A stretch of 64,000 bases of DNA. It comes from a virus. Shown here in pieces: positions 26,865 through 35,629 of the stretch. The notes below the pieces were generated by a model that made no database searches, was not told where the DNA came from, and saw only the letters and a program-made list of their open reading frames with translations. Position 1 is the first letter of the stretch. Each line of letters begins with the position of its first letter. A program made the position numbers and the translations under genes. The DNA is taken from positions 62,001 to 126,000 of the IMG/VR virus record IMGVR_UViG_3300021225_000468; one strand, 5' to 3'.

Positions 26865-26896
26865 TTTTTTAAAATTAAATAAACTTATTCTTAATC

Positions 26897-26904
26897 TATA
26901 AATA
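26897..26904 (-). promoter_or_regulatory. TATTTATA motif upstream of acidic protein gene
   Basis: On the minus strand, TATTTATA lies 32 bases before the start of the gene at 26864. Confidence 0.3.
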
Positions 26905-26935
26905 CATAGATAAAATAAAAAATTTTAATTGTGAA

Positions 26936-27679
26936 TCATTCTATTGATAATTTCTTATCAAGAAGAGTACTTTTTAAGTCTAATAATTTTTTTATAGAAC
27001 CATTTCTTCTTAATAACTTGAATGTCAAATTCTCGAAAGAATATTCACCACCTTTATCTAAACCTGTTTGTCTAAAATTTTTGATTTTTTTATATATTTT
27101 TTTTAGGTCATCCATCACATCATGTTGCTGTGATTTTTTTACTAAATCATCAATTTTTTTTGTGTATTCATCAGATTTAGATAGTATTTTTTCATCATCA
27201 ATCGATATTTTTTGTTTTACAGGTTTTGTGACCCATTTATCTTTTAAAATTGAGTATATACCTGTAGAAGTTGCTTTTTCATTTAAATCTTGTACATAAA
27301 TTTCAACATCATAATTTTTTATTTTGATGTCATGTTTACTTTTCCATGCCTTTTCTTTGGCATCAAAAAATTCTTTCATGATGTCTACACTATATTTTTG
27401 GTCTTCAAAATCAACTATTATGTGTAAATCTATATCAGAATAATTGGACCAATTATAATTTGCTAAAGAACCCGTAATTACAATATCATGAATAAAAAAT
27501 TCAATACCGATAAAATCTATGTATTCATTTGATATATCGATTAATTTTTTTCTGATTTCAGAGTGCATTTTTGATTCGTCTTCAAAAATAACATCTGATA
27601 GAGAATCTTTTGGTATGAAAGAGTCAACTATTTTTTCATCCTCTTTTGTATATTCATTAATATCGTAATTGTTTATCAT
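26936..27679 (-). CDS. Nucleotidyltransferase, DNA pol beta-like (MNT type)
   Basis: A 247-residue protein with the pol-beta signature VITGSLANYNWSNYSDIDLH near residue 67, followed by the third acidic residue in YDVEIYV near residue 121. The GS...SDIDL arrangement is complete, so the enzyme is probably active in transferring a nucleotide. Members include minimal nucleotidyltransferases (antitoxins that AMPylate toxins) and phage enzymes of unknown target. The C-terminal half is helical. It overlaps the KTSC gene by 4 bases. Confidence 0.75.
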   Translation of the reverse strand: MINNYDINEYTKEDEKIVDSFIPKDSLSDVIFEDESKMHSEIRKKLIDISNEYIDFIGIEFFIHDIVITGSLANYNWSNYSDIDLHIIVDFEDQKYSVDIMKEFFDAKEKAWKSKHDIKIKNYDVEIYVQDLNEKATSTGIYSILKDKWVTKPVKQKISIDDEKILSKSDEYTKKIDDLVKKSQQHDVMDDLKKIYKKIKNFRQTGLDKGGEYSFENLTFKLLRRNGSIKKLLDLKSTLLDKKLSIE

Positions 27680-27921
27680 TGAATTTTTTTATATGTATAA
27701 TTTTTAGATATATTAGTATTGAAATATTTTCCTTGAGATTCTGACATTCTAAATCTTGTAAATACTTCCCAAGGAACTCCTTTGTATTCATATACACTGT
27801 TATTGTTGAAAGTGATTTCCAAATCTTTAGATTCTGTATTATATTTCGCAGATTTAAGATTAGAGGAATTAATCTCAACTATAATTAACTTCCCTTCAAT
27901 TTTTTCTGTAATAATACCCAT
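27676..27921 (-). CDS. KTSC-domain protein
   Basis: An 81-residue protein from the ATG at 27921. A longer start would add a hydrophobic stretch. The core has the KTSC pattern: S-x-A-x-Y, LEITFNNNSVYEYKGVP, then S-E-S-Q-G-K-Y-F-N and a final I-x-x-x-Y. KTSC is a small domain found alone or fused to RNA/DNA-related proteins, with uncertain function. Confidence 0.75.
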   Translation of the reverse strand: MGIITEKIEGKLIIVEINSSNLKSAKYNTESKDLEITFNNNSVYEYKGVPWEVFTRFRMSESQGKYFNTNISKNYTYKKIQ

Positions 27922-27952
27922 ATATTTTTTTAATAAATATAAAAAAAATAAA

Positions 27953-27975
27953 ATCCCCCACAAAATGTGGGGGAT
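27953..27975. terminator. Rho-independent terminator
   Basis: A 10-bp stem (ATCCCCCACA/TGTGGGGGAT) with a 3-base loop lies between the Hsp20 gene and the KTSC gene on the minus strand, separating the two transcripts. Confidence 0.85.
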
Positions 27976-27979
27976 AAAA

Positions 27980-28360
27980 TCAACTAATTGTTATTAGTTT
28001 TTGTTTTAATTTTTCTTTATCCTTGGGTATTTTTATTGTACATACACCATTTTTAACTGTAGCATCTATTTTGTCTACCAAAACATCTTTTGGAAGTTTA
28101 TATTTCTTTTCAAATTTTTGAATAAAGATATGTTTAGATTTTTCATCTTTTTTTGGTTCATGGTTGATAATAATTAAATCATTGTCAACCATAATACTCA
28201 AATCATTTTTAGTCAAACCAGGTACTGATAGATGTATTTGATAATCATCATCAGTTGTTTGAATTTTATAATCACCATACCATTCTGATTTTTTGTAATC
28301 AGATAAAAATTCGTCAAAATACGAATCTAAAAGATTGTTAAAGTAAAATGTTTTGTACAT
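27980..28360 (-). CDS. Small heat-shock protein (Hsp20/alpha-crystallin)
   Basis: A 126-residue chaperone of the alpha-crystallin family. The domain contains YQIHLSVPGLTKNDLSIMV, the L-I-I-x-x-E strand and the closing VKNGVCTIKIPKDK (normally NGVLxIxxPK). A short N-terminal arm of ~30 residues precedes it. T4-like phages of aquatic hosts often carry Hsp20. It may hold head or tail subunits soluble, and it faces the ClpB/ClpA-like gene across a shared upstream region. Confidence 0.9.
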   Translation of the reverse strand: MYKTFYFNNLLDSYFDEFLSDYKKSEWYGDYKIQTTDDDYQIHLSVPGLTKNDLSIMVDNDLIIINHEPKKDEKSKHIFIQKFEKKYKLPKDVLVDKIDATVKNGVCTIKIPKDKEKLKQKLITIS

Positions 28361-28462
28361 AGTATTATAAATTTTTACAAAATATTATCAAAATATTTAC
28401 CAAAATAGTATATCTGTTATAATTACATACTAAAAATGATATTAATGTCATTTTGACATTAT

Positions 28463-28493
28463 TTTGTTTTGTTGTTTGACTTTTGTATATTTG
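28463..28493 (+). promoter_or_regulatory. Bacteroidetes-type promoter for AAA+ gene
   Basis: TTTG at 28463 and TATATTTG at 28486, separated by 19 bases, match the Bacteroidetes consensus exactly. The expected start site is about 7-10 bases downstream, giving a very short leader before the ATG at 28514. Confidence 0.75.
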
Positions 28494-28513
28494 ATATATA
28501 AATTTTGTCACCT

Positions 28514-30520
28514 ATGTCTGTAGACTATTTTGAAGAGAACCAACCATTAAATCCTAAGAAAGTCAAAAAGGGGTCTAATACACCTATATTAGATAATTTT
28601 TCGAGGGATTTAATCAGATTGGCAGAAGAAGGTAAAATTGACCCTGTTGTCGGTAGGGAAAATGAGGTCAAAAGAATCGCTCAAATCTTATCAAGAAAAA
28701 AGAAAAACAACGCGGTCATTGTTGGAGATGCTGGTGTGGGGAAATCAGCATTAGTTGAAAAATTAGCCTTGATGATAAGTAAGGGTGATTGTCCAACAAA
28801 TCTTTTGGATAAAAGAATAATGTCTTTAGATTTGACTTCATTGGTTGCGGGAACAAAATACCGTGGACAATTTGAAGAAAGGATTAAAGCAATATTGAAT
28901 GAATTACAGGAGGCACCTAATGTGATTGTTTTTATTGATGAATTACACACGATGGTTGGTGCAGGAAACGCCAGTGGTTCTATGGATGCTGCAAATATTT
29001 TAAAACCTGCTTTGGCAAGAGGTGAAATCCAATGTATTGGTGCAACAACGTTTGACGAATTCAAAAAACATATTGAAAAGGATGGTGCGTTAGTTAGGAG
29101 ATTTCAAAAAATAATTTTGAAAGAACCTACAATACAAGAAACTATCACTATATTAAATAATTTGAAAAGTTCTTATGAGGACTATCATAGAGTTAGTTAT
29201 GAAGAAAATGTTATTGAATCTATTGTAAAATTATCTCACAGGTATATTACTGATAGACAATTTCCTGATAAAAGTATCGATATATTAGATGAATTGGGTA
29301 GTGAAAAAAGAGTGTCAAATAAAATACCTGATTATATAGAAAAATTAAAGAAAAAGGCGGATGATTTAAAACTGAAAAAAATTAAGGTAGTAGAAAAACA
29401 AGATTATGAAGTTGCTGCAAAATTAAGAGATGAGGAAAAAGAATCTCGAAAAAAATATGTAACAGAAAAAGAAAAATGGGAAAAAAGTTGTTTAGAAAAT
29501 AAGATACCTGTCACTGTTGAAGATGTTTATGAAATCATTTCACAAATGACAGGGGTTCCAATCAGTAAATTAGATAATAAAGAAGTTCAAAAACTTTTAG
29601 ATTTAGAAAATATTTTGTCAAAAAAAGTTATTGGACAATCTGAAGCCATTTCATCGATATCTAAAGCAATTAGAAGAAATAGAGTAGGAATCAAAGATGC
29701 TAATAAACCCATCGGTTCATTTATATTTTTAGGTTCAACAGGTGTTGGTAAAACATTTTTGGCAAAATGTTTAGCTAAAACATTATTTGATGATTCTGAA
29801 AAAATAATCAGAATTGACATGAGTGAATACATGGAAAAACACAATGTATCTCGTTTAGTAGGTGCACCTCCTGGTTATGTGGGATATGATGAAGGTGGAC
29901 AATTAACAGAGAAAGTAAAAAATAATCCGTTTTCAGTAATTTTATTTGATGAAATAGAAAAGGCACATAAAGATGTCTATAATATTTTGTTACAGATACT
30001 TGATGAGGGACATTTAACAGATTCGTTTGGTCGAAAAATTAATTTTACAAATACTTTGATAATCATGACATCAAATGTCGGAGCAAAAAAAGTATCTGAA
30101 TTTGGTAATGGTATTGGATTTGCAACATCCTCAGAACAAAAATATGATGTCAAAAAAAGTATCATTCAAAAATCTTTAAAACAACAATTTAATCCTGAGT
30201 TCTTGAATAGAATTGACGATATAATTTTATTCAACAAATTGGATGACGAGACACTAAAAGTTATTGTTGAAAATGAATTGAAAAGTCTTCAAAATAGACT
30301 GAAAGACAAAAATTACACAATAACTTTTGATAGTTCAGTGATAAATAGAATTTTAGAATTGAATAAAGAAGAAGAATACGGTGCTAGACCAATTAAAAGA
30401 ATAATTCAAAATCTTATCGAAGATTTTATTAGTGAAGAAATTTTGAAAAGTAATATTGTAGAAAATGGTACTTACTTATTGAAGTATAAAGATGAAAATT
30501 TAAAAATTATAAAAAAGTAA
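28514..30520 (+). CDS. ClpA/ClpB/ClpC-type AAA+ ATPase
   Basis: A 668-residue double AAA+ protein. The first ATPase module has GDAGVGKSALVEKL (about 75) and VFIDELHTMVGAG (about 142). The second has GSTGVGKTFLAKCL (about 407) and VILFDEIEKAHKDV (about 475). A UVR-like coiled segment with EVAAKLRDEEKESRKK lies between. The Clp N-domain is absent. No ClpP partner gene is visible in the window. It could unfold proteins for host ClpP, or act as a disaggregase with Hsp20. Confidence 0.92.
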   Translation: MSVDYFEENQPLNPKKVKKGSNTPILDNFSRDLIRLAEEGKIDPVVGRENEVKRIAQILSRKKKNNAVIVGDAGVGKSALVEKLALMISKGDCPTNLLDKRIMSLDLTSLVAGTKYRGQFEERIKAILNELQEAPNVIVFIDELHTMVGAGNASGSMDAANILKPALARGEIQCIGATTFDEFKKHIEKDGALVRRFQKIILKEPTIQETITILNNLKSSYEDYHRVSYEENVIESIVKLSHRYITDRQFPDKSIDILDELGSEKRVSNKIPDYIEKLKKKADDLKLKKIKVVEKQDYEVAAKLRDEEKESRKKYVTEKEKWEKSCLENKIPVTVEDVYEIISQMTGVPISKLDNKEVQKLLDLENILSKKVIGQSEAISSISKAIRRNRVGIKDANKPIGSFIFLGSTGVGKTFLAKCLAKTLFDDSEKIIRIDMSEYMEKHNVSRLVGAPPGYVGYDEGGQLTEKVKNNPFSVILFDEIEKAHKDVYNILLQILDEGHLTDSFGRKINFTNTLIIMTSNVGAKKVSEFGNGIGFATSSEQKYDVKKSIIQKSLKQQFNPEFLNRIDDIILFNKLDDETLKVIVENELKSLQNRLKDKNYTITFDSSVINRILELNKEEEYGARPIKRIIQNLIEDFISEEILKSNIVENGTYLLKYKDENLKIIKK

Positions 30521-30632
30521 TAATAAATATATGAATTTTTGTTTTTTTTCATATATTTATATATGAAGGTAACTTTTGTCAGATACCTTTTCGTTTTTTA
30601 GATTCAGGGTTGAACCTGCTTATGACCTTATA

Positions 30633-30657
30633 AAACCCCAACAACTTGTTGGGGTTT
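30633..30657 (+). terminator. Rho-independent terminator
   Basis: A 12-bp stem (AAACCCCAACAA/TTGTTGGGGTTT) followed by a T-rich tract. The region between the AAA+ gene and this hairpin (about 110 bases) contains a very short ORF and a weak hairpin but no gene I can support. Confidence 0.85.
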
Positions 30658-30709
30658 ATTTTTTTTATTGTCTTTTTTTTATTATTTTTAATTTACAAAT
30701 CATTTGTAA

Positions 30710-31012
30710 ATGAAGAAAAAACTCCTGTTTGAAGAAGACTATTCTGACTTCGCAGATTTTTATGATGAGAATAAACACATTATTTATTCTGAAATTGTCG
30801 AACTCTTTTCTGAATTTCAAGAAGTCAGAATAAAAACAATCAGTTTAGTTGTTGTTGCAAAAATCCAAAACATGGATTGGAATACTGAAATAAAATTTGA
30901 TAGGAAAAATATTAAAATACTTAGTAATGAAATTCTAAAATATTTTGAAAGTATTGATGATTATGAATCATGTCAAAAAATCGTAAAACTATATAATGAC
31001 TTGACAATATAA
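30710..31012 (+). CDS. Hypothetical protein
   Basis: A 100-residue helical protein starting MKKKLLFEEDYSDF, a leader similar to other putative packaged proteins (L-F-E). No domain recognised. It is isolated between two terminators and followed by a hairpin. Confidence 0.55.
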   Translation: MKKKLLFEEDYSDFADFYDENKHIIYSEIVELFSEFQEVRIKTISLVVVAKIQNMDWNTEIKFDRKNIKILSNEILKYFESIDDYESCQKIVKLYNDLTI

Positions 31013-31067
31013 AAAAAATATCCTATATATTCATTATCGATTATATATCTCTATTATTTTTGTCAAC

Positions 31068-31093
31068 AACCCCTGTGTTTCTACATAGGGGTT
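31068..31093 (+). terminator. Rho-independent terminator
   Basis: A 10-bp stem (AACCCCTGTG/CATAGGGGTT, one G-T pair) followed by TTTAATTT. It ends the 30.7-kb gene and overlaps the last codons region of the convergent membrane protein gene. Confidence 0.75.
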
Positions 31094-31094
31094 T

Positions 31095-31382
31095 TTAATT
31101 TATAACATCATCTTCAGAATAATTACTGTCTTGTGAAGATTGTGAATTTGAATCAGGTTTTTTTGAGTTTATATACTTGTCCACAGATGCAATTCCAAAC
31201 GAACCTAAAGTTATGATAAGAAACGAATTAAATATAAATTCATTAACAACCAAATCTTTACCAAAATACCCTGTCACTATATCTGCAATTGCAAAAATTA
31301 TCATTATCAAAAATGCGGCAAATCCTATTACAGATTTTTCATTTATATGATTATCATCTGAAAACAATTCTTTAAAGTTCAT
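31095..31382 (-). CDS. Two-helix membrane protein, holin-like
   Basis: A 95-residue protein with two transmembrane segments (about 17-39 and 50-66), a short linker, and a Ser/Asp/Asn-rich acidic tail. The layout S-V-I-G-F-A-A-F...F-G-I-A-S-V-D-K-Y resembles small phage membrane proteins that are often called holins. There is no direct lysis context here, and another holin candidate lies at 56.4 kb. Confidence 0.6.
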   Translation of the reverse strand: MNFKELFSDDNHINEKSVIGFAAFLIMIIFAIADIVTGYFGKDLVVNEFIFNSFLIITLGSFGIASVDKYINSKKPDSNSQSSQDSNYSEDDVIN

Positions 31383-31403
31383 AAAATATTATTTTTGTCT
31401 ATC

Positions 31404-31411
31404 TATAAATA
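31404..31411 (-). promoter_or_regulatory. TATTTATA motif upstream of membrane protein gene
   Basis: On the minus strand TATTTATA lies 21 bases before the start at 31382. Confidence 0.3.
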
Positions 31412-31415
31412 TTAT

Positions 31416-31796
31416 TTAATATAAGACTTGTTTATTCTTATCTAATATTATTTTACCATAATCAATTCTTGAAATAATTTGAGGTATAGAAAAATCAACA
31501 ATCTCTACTATTTGATTTATTAAATCATTATCACAACCAATAATCTTACTATTATCATCAAAATAGATATATTTTTGTTTTTCAAAAATATCTAACATTT
31601 TATTATGTGAAACCTTAAAATCATTTAGTTCATGTAATATTTTTTCTAAATTTAAAAAATATGGAGATAGATTTTTTATATAAAATGATTTATCAACCTT
31701 TTGAAGGTATGCAAATAAAACATATTGTTTATGTTCAAAATCTATAGGTGGTTCTATGTACCATGTGACGGGTAAAATATCCTTACTCATACCCAT
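31416..31796 (-). CDS. Conserved hypothetical phage protein
   Basis: A 126-residue protein starting MGMSKDILPVTWYIEPPIDF (an internal ATG two codons later is possible). It has aromatic-rich beta strands and an amphipathic helix. T4-like marine phages have similar proteins of unknown function in structural regions. Confidence 0.55.
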   Translation of the reverse strand: MGMSKDILPVTWYIEPPIDFEHKQYVLFAYLQKVDKSFYIKNLSPYFLNLEKILHELNDFKVSHNKMLDIFEKQKYIYFDDNSKIIGCDNDLINQIVEIVDFSIPQIISRIDYGKIILDKNKQVLY

Positions 31797-31881
31797 ATAT
31801 ATTTTAAAATATATTTTATTTTATATAAAAATTATTTATTCAATTTACTATTTATAATTGACACAAATCTGAGAAAAATAC

Positions 31882-32949
31882 ATGAATCCATTGAAATTGC
31901 TATTTTTATTGAAAAGAAGACACGACTATAATTCTGAAAAACATATTAATTTAAATATTAGTACGGGTTTATACAATTCAGCGTTTTTTATGTACGACAT
32001 GTTAAATGATTTAGGTATTGAGTCTCATATTTCAGTAGTTATAGATAATAATTGTATTGATAGAGAAGTTTCGAAATATAAACCAACCCACGTTGTAATA
32101 GAAGCACTATGGGTTATACCGTCAAAATTTCAAGTTTTAACTAAATTACATCCAAATGTAAAATGGATAATAAGACTTCATAGTGAAATACCATTTTTAG
32201 CTAACGAGGGAATGGCATTTGATTGGATTGGTGATTATGTGATGTTTGATAATGTTTATGTTGCGGCAAATTCTGAATACGCGTTAGACGATGTCAGGTC
32301 GTTTATTAAAAGTAAAGTCCCTCAATGGCATTATACGCACATAAATAAAAAAATAATATACTTACCTAATTTTTATCCTCAAGAATTTAAATCAAAAAAA
32401 TTTGATAAAAATAAGGATTATATAGACATTGCTTGTTTTGGAGCTATTAGACCTTTGAAAAACCATATAATTCAATCAATCTCAGCTTTAAAATTTGCAG
32501 ATAAAATAAATAAAAAATTGAGATTTCATGTTAATATTGGTAGGGTAGAACAAAAGGGAGATTCAATTTTGAAAAACTTACAATCTATATTTTCACATGT
32601 AGAAGATTCAGGTCATCAATTAGTTGGTCATGTATGGTCACCAAGAGAAAAATTTTTAGAGATTTGTGAAACTGTTGATATTGGAATGCAAGTCTCAATA
32701 TCTGAAACATTCAATATTGTTGCCGCAGATTTGGTAACAAATGGTATACCTGTAGTCTGTTCAAATGAAATACCTTGGTCCAATCCAATTTTTAGTGCAG
32801 ATTCTACAGATATGCAAAATATTTATGATAAATTGTTGTTGACATATAATTTTCCTTTTATAAATTATAAATCACATCAATTTTTACTAAGAAGATATAC
32901 AAATAAAACCAAAGAAGTGTGGTATAATTACTTCACAAATAAAGTATGA
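31882..32949 (+). CDS. Glycosyltransferase, GT-B fold (GT4-like)
   Basis: A 355-residue protein. The donor-binding C-terminal half has IACFGAIRPLKNH, a standard GT4 'G...xxKN' motif. It is followed by QVSISETFNIVAADLVTNGI, where S-E-T-F-N-x-x-x-A-D replaces the usual E-x-F/G-x-x-x-x-E. The substrate is unknown. It overlaps the next small gene by four bases. Confidence 0.8.
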   Translation: MNPLKLLFLLKRRHDYNSEKHINLNISTGLYNSAFFMYDMLNDLGIESHISVVIDNNCIDREVSKYKPTHVVIEALWVIPSKFQVLTKLHPNVKWIIRLHSEIPFLANEGMAFDWIGDYVMFDNVYVAANSEYALDDVRSFIKSKVPQWHYTHINKKIIYLPNFYPQEFKSKKFDKNKDYIDIACFGAIRPLKNHIIQSISALKFADKINKKLRFHVNIGRVEQKGDSILKNLQSIFSHVEDSGHQLVGHVWSPREKFLEICETVDIGMQVSISETFNIVAADLVTNGIPVVCSNEIPWSNPIFSADSTDMQNIYDKLLLTYNFPFINYKSHQFLLRRYTNKTKEVWYNYFTNKV

Positions 32950-33134
32950 GTAAATTAAAATTAACAATCTCTCATTGGAATAATGGTATTTGGGGAAATA
33001 GAAACTATTTTTTCAAAACTCTTATAGATGCGAAAAATGAAGCAAAAAAACACAAGGGTAGAATTAAAATATATAATGAACAAAAACAAGTAATTTTATC
33101 TGAAGAAAACGAAAATAATGGAGTATATTCGTAA
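32946..33134 (+). CDS. Small basic hypothetical protein
   Basis: A 62-residue protein with an aromatic N-terminus (ISHWNNGIWGNRNYFFKTL) and a helix ending in a beta hairpin. The Trp/Asn pattern occurs in other phage small proteins. Translationally coupled to the glycosyltransferase (ATGA overlap). Confidence 0.5.
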   Translation: MSKLKLTISHWNNGIWGNRNYFFKTLIDAKNEAKKHKGRIKIYNEQKQVILSEENENNGVYS

Positions 33135-33143
33135 TCAAAAAAT

Positions 33144-34040
33144 ATGAAACTTTTATCATTACTTTTTGAAAATAATAGTTACAAAACATCATACACAGGT
33201 GTCATTTTAGATAAGAATTCTACAAATAAAATATTAGAAATTGTCGATGTTCCGACAGGATGGAAACCTATCGCTCATCATATGACGATATCTTTAGGTG
33301 GAATACCTGAACAATTCAAAGATTTGTTAGGGAAAAAACAAACTTTACGAATCACTAAATTGGGTAAATCCGATAAAGCAATTGCATTAGGTGTTGATTC
33401 CAATCTAAGTTTGAATAAAATACCACACATAACTGTTGCAATTAATACCTCAATAGGGGCTAAAGCAAAAGATAGTAATGAAATCACAGAATGGGAAGAA
33501 ATTGAACCATTTGAAGTGATAGGTTATGTAGAAGAAGTTCTATATCAACCACCATTTAAAACATCAGGTACACCAAAAGTATTAAACGTATTCGATTTTG
33601 ACGGAACACTCATGGATTCACCAACACCTGAAGTTGGTATGCCATTATATAAAAAATTAACAGGTAATGATTGGCCGTACAAAGGATGGTGGGGTAGATT
33701 GGAAAGTTTGACATCTTTTGATGTTAAACCTTTAGAGAAAACTAAAGAATTATATGAAAAATATACTTCAATACCTGATTCAGTAAATGTTTTGATGACA
33801 AATCGTATCGCTAAATTTGAAAATGTAGTAAAAGACAAACTCAAAGATTATTATGTTTTTGATTATTACGACTTCAAAAACGACCAAAGAGAAAAACCTG
33901 ACAGAATATCTGAAATCTTGAAAAACAATCCCACAATACAACAAGTCAACATATTTGATGATATGGAAGAACAAATAATTAAGTTCCAAAATTTCAAAGA
34001 AAAACACCCCGAATTGGAAATAAACATCTTTAAAATATAA
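33144..34040 (+). CDS. 2H-phosphoesterase-like / HAD-like fusion
   Basis: A 298-residue protein. Residues 15-130 have H-M-T-I-S (HHMTISLGG) and H-I-T-V-A (PHITVAINT), the two HxTx motifs of 2H phosphoesterases that open 2',3'-cyclic phosphates or ligate RNA ends. Residues 145-298 are HAD-like with NVFDFDGTLMDSP (catalytic DxD) and a late FDDMEEQ motif. The N-terminus MKLLSLLFENNS resembles a capsid-targeting peptide (LFE). It may be an RNA end-healing enzyme; a 3'-phosphatase role for the HAD part is inference. Confidence 0.75.
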   Translation: MKLLSLLFENNSYKTSYTGVILDKNSTNKILEIVDVPTGWKPIAHHMTISLGGIPEQFKDLLGKKQTLRITKLGKSDKAIALGVDSNLSLNKIPHITVAINTSIGAKAKDSNEITEWEEIEPFEVIGYVEEVLYQPPFKTSGTPKVLNVFDFDGTLMDSPTPEVGMPLYKKLTGNDWPYKGWWGRLESLTSFDVKPLEKTKELYEKYTSIPDSVNVLMTNRIAKFENVVKDKLKDYYVFDYYDFKNDQREKPDRISEILKNNPTIQQVNIFDDMEEQIIKFQNFKEKHPELEINIFKI

Positions 34041-34084
34041 CAGTATTATTTTTTTTACTACAAACAGTTTCTATATAAAAAAAT

Positions 34085-34115
34085 TTTGTTTATGTGTATT
34101 TCTTTACTACATTTA
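34085..34115 (+). promoter_or_regulatory. Bacteroidetes-type promoter
   Basis: TTTG at 34085, 19-base spacer, TACATTTA at 34108 (one mismatch to TAnnTTTG). It would drive the gene at 34132. Confidence 0.6.
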
Positions 34116-34131
34116 CAAAAAATTGATAGAA

Positions 34132-35214
34132 ATGAAGACAATTAAAGATTTTACCCCCGAAATTAAGGCGAAGATTCCCGACTACATCTCAAGAGCAAAG
34201 GATGACCTTTATTCAGGTGTTGAAGCGGCAAATTGGAAGAAAGAAGATACCATAGTCTATCTTAATAAAGTCTATCAGTACAGTCAAAAGGAATTACCCG
34301 CAGTTGTTGTTGCCAATAACCCTGAGGAATATAAAATGTTTTTCGATTTGCTTTTTAATGGCAAGAAGAACAAAAAATTTGAAAAAACCATTGAAAAGAT
34401 TGTTGAAGACAAGAACAATGGGAAAGAATCTAAAGAGGAGTTGAACATCGAAGAAACTCTTCGCAAAACAAAATGGAATTCAGGAAGTGCTATTGAGGCG
34501 AAATATGATTATCTGTTTCTTACCTCTGAATATGCCCGTGTTTATTTGATGTGGTATCGGTTCATCCACAAGGAATTTGATATTCCTTTCTCAAAATCCG
34601 AAGACCTCGAATGGTTCTATCAACATATTAATCAAGCGTCCATTTCAAGGTGTTATTTCACTGAAAAAATTTGTTTGGTTCTGCGAATGCCAAGCAAGAT
34701 AATCCGAAATGAGGTTGGTTTCCATTCAATTCATGAACCTGCAATTCAATTTGTTGGTGGTTTCGGTGCATATTATTTGAACGGAAGGAGAGTACCAAAT
34801 TGGGTTTTTGAAAACTTTGAAAATGGTACACTCACGTTTGATATGTTGAACAATGAAAAGAATGAAGATATCCGTGCGTCAATTATCACATTGATAAAAG
34901 AAAGAAGTGGTAACGAAGGATTGATGAAGTTCTTGAATGCCACACTTGTCGATGAGAAAAAGGTTGAACATGAAAATGGGTACAGTGAAACCTTGAGAAT
35001 TTGGAAAACCAAACAGAAATATTCTTTCTTGGTTGACAGCAAAGGAAATACCAATGTACCATACGCTTGGATTGAAATGATATGTCCTTCAACAGGTCAG
35101 ACATATCTGATTGATACCTGTCCAACATTCAAAGACGCAATCGAATGTGCGAAATGGCACAGACCGAAAATGGTACCAAGTTCTGTACCTTACGTTTGGC
35201 AATCAGCAAATTAA
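34132..35214 (+). CDS. DUF6745-like protein
   Basis: A 360-residue protein from the ATG at 34132. The central HEPAIQFVGGFGAYYLNGRR followed by V-P-N-W-V-F-E, and the R-x-x-M-K-F-L-N region, match the DUF6745 layout (a Trp-rich 'HG/NGxxVPxWV' core). A C-terminal VPYAWIEMICPSTGQ...WHRPKMVPSSVPYVW segment follows. The family is known in Bacteroidetes and phages with no assigned biochemical role. Third-position C/G is higher than in neighbours, suggesting good expression or separate origin. Confidence 0.65.
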   Translation: MKTIKDFTPEIKAKIPDYISRAKDDLYSGVEAANWKKEDTIVYLNKVYQYSQKELPAVVVANNPEEYKMFFDLLFNGKKNKKFEKTIEKIVEDKNNGKESKEELNIEETLRKTKWNSGSAIEAKYDYLFLTSEYARVYLMWYRFIHKEFDIPFSKSEDLEWFYQHINQASISRCYFTEKICLVLRMPSKIIRNEVGFHSIHEPAIQFVGGFGAYYLNGRRVPNWVFENFENGTLTFDMLNNEKNEDIRASIITLIKERSGNEGLMKFLNATLVDEKKVEHENGYSETLRIWKTKQKYSFLVDSKGNTNVPYAWIEMICPSTGQTYLIDTCPTFKDAIECAKWHRPKMVPSSVPYVWQSAN

Positions 35215-35232
35215 TAACCAAAAAATCAATCA

Positions 35233-35270
35233 ATGTCCTGTTCAAAGAATGTACTCTTTGGGCAGGACAT
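35233..35270 (+). terminator. Rho-independent terminator
   Basis: An outer stem ATGTCCTG/CAGGACAT with an inner CAAAGA/TCTTTG stem, followed by eight T. It ends the DUF6745-like gene and directly precedes the small-gene array. Confidence 0.85.
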
Positions 35271-35280
35271 TTTTTTTAAT

Positions 35281-35466
35281 ATGAAAAATATATTTTTTGA
35301 AATGTATCGTTTAGATACTGATGAGATTGAAACTAATCTGAGTAATTCTTTTGATGAAATTTCTATTATCCATGTAAGTGATGAATTGAATACATTACTT
35401 TATACAAATATCACACAAGAATTTTGGTTTGAACTTAAACAAGAAATTAATGAATATTTACTCTGA
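35281..35466 (+). CDS. Array gene 1: family member without repeats
   Basis: A 61-residue protein from the ATG at 35281 (an upstream TTG lies in the terminator). Helical and acidic, it has no S-E-L-x repeats but ends EIxxxL (QEINEYLL) like the rest of the array, so it looks like the non-repetitive form of the family. It overlaps the next gene by 17 bases. Confidence 0.6.
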   Translation: MKNIFFEMYRLDTDEIETNLSNSFDEISIIHVSDELNTLLYTNITQEFWFELKQEINEYLL

Positions 35467-35629
35467 AACTTTCAAATATAATTTATATTCAAATATCACA
35501 GATATATTCCAACAACGTGAATATTTTACACTCATTTATTGTAAATTAGTCAGTCATTTAGATGACGTATTATTCATTCAACTTCAAGAAGAATTGTGTA
35601 ATGAAATAAATTCATTGATAGATGGGTAA
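35450..35629 (+). CDS. Array gene 2: family member without repeats
   Basis: A 59-residue protein (MNIYSETFKYNLYSN...), mixed hydrophobic and acidic, ending CNEINSLIDG. This C-terminus (E-I-N-S-x-I-D) is shared with almost all later copies. Repeats are absent. It overlaps the next start by 8 bases. Confidence 0.6.
   Translation: MNIYSETFKYNLYSNITDIFQQREYFTLIYCKLVSHLDDVLFIQLQEELCNEINSLIDG

Noticed and set aside
30562-30600. Twelve-codon ORF after the AAA+ gene
   Set aside because: Too short to support; it may be part of an RNA leader or chance, and lies just before a terminator.
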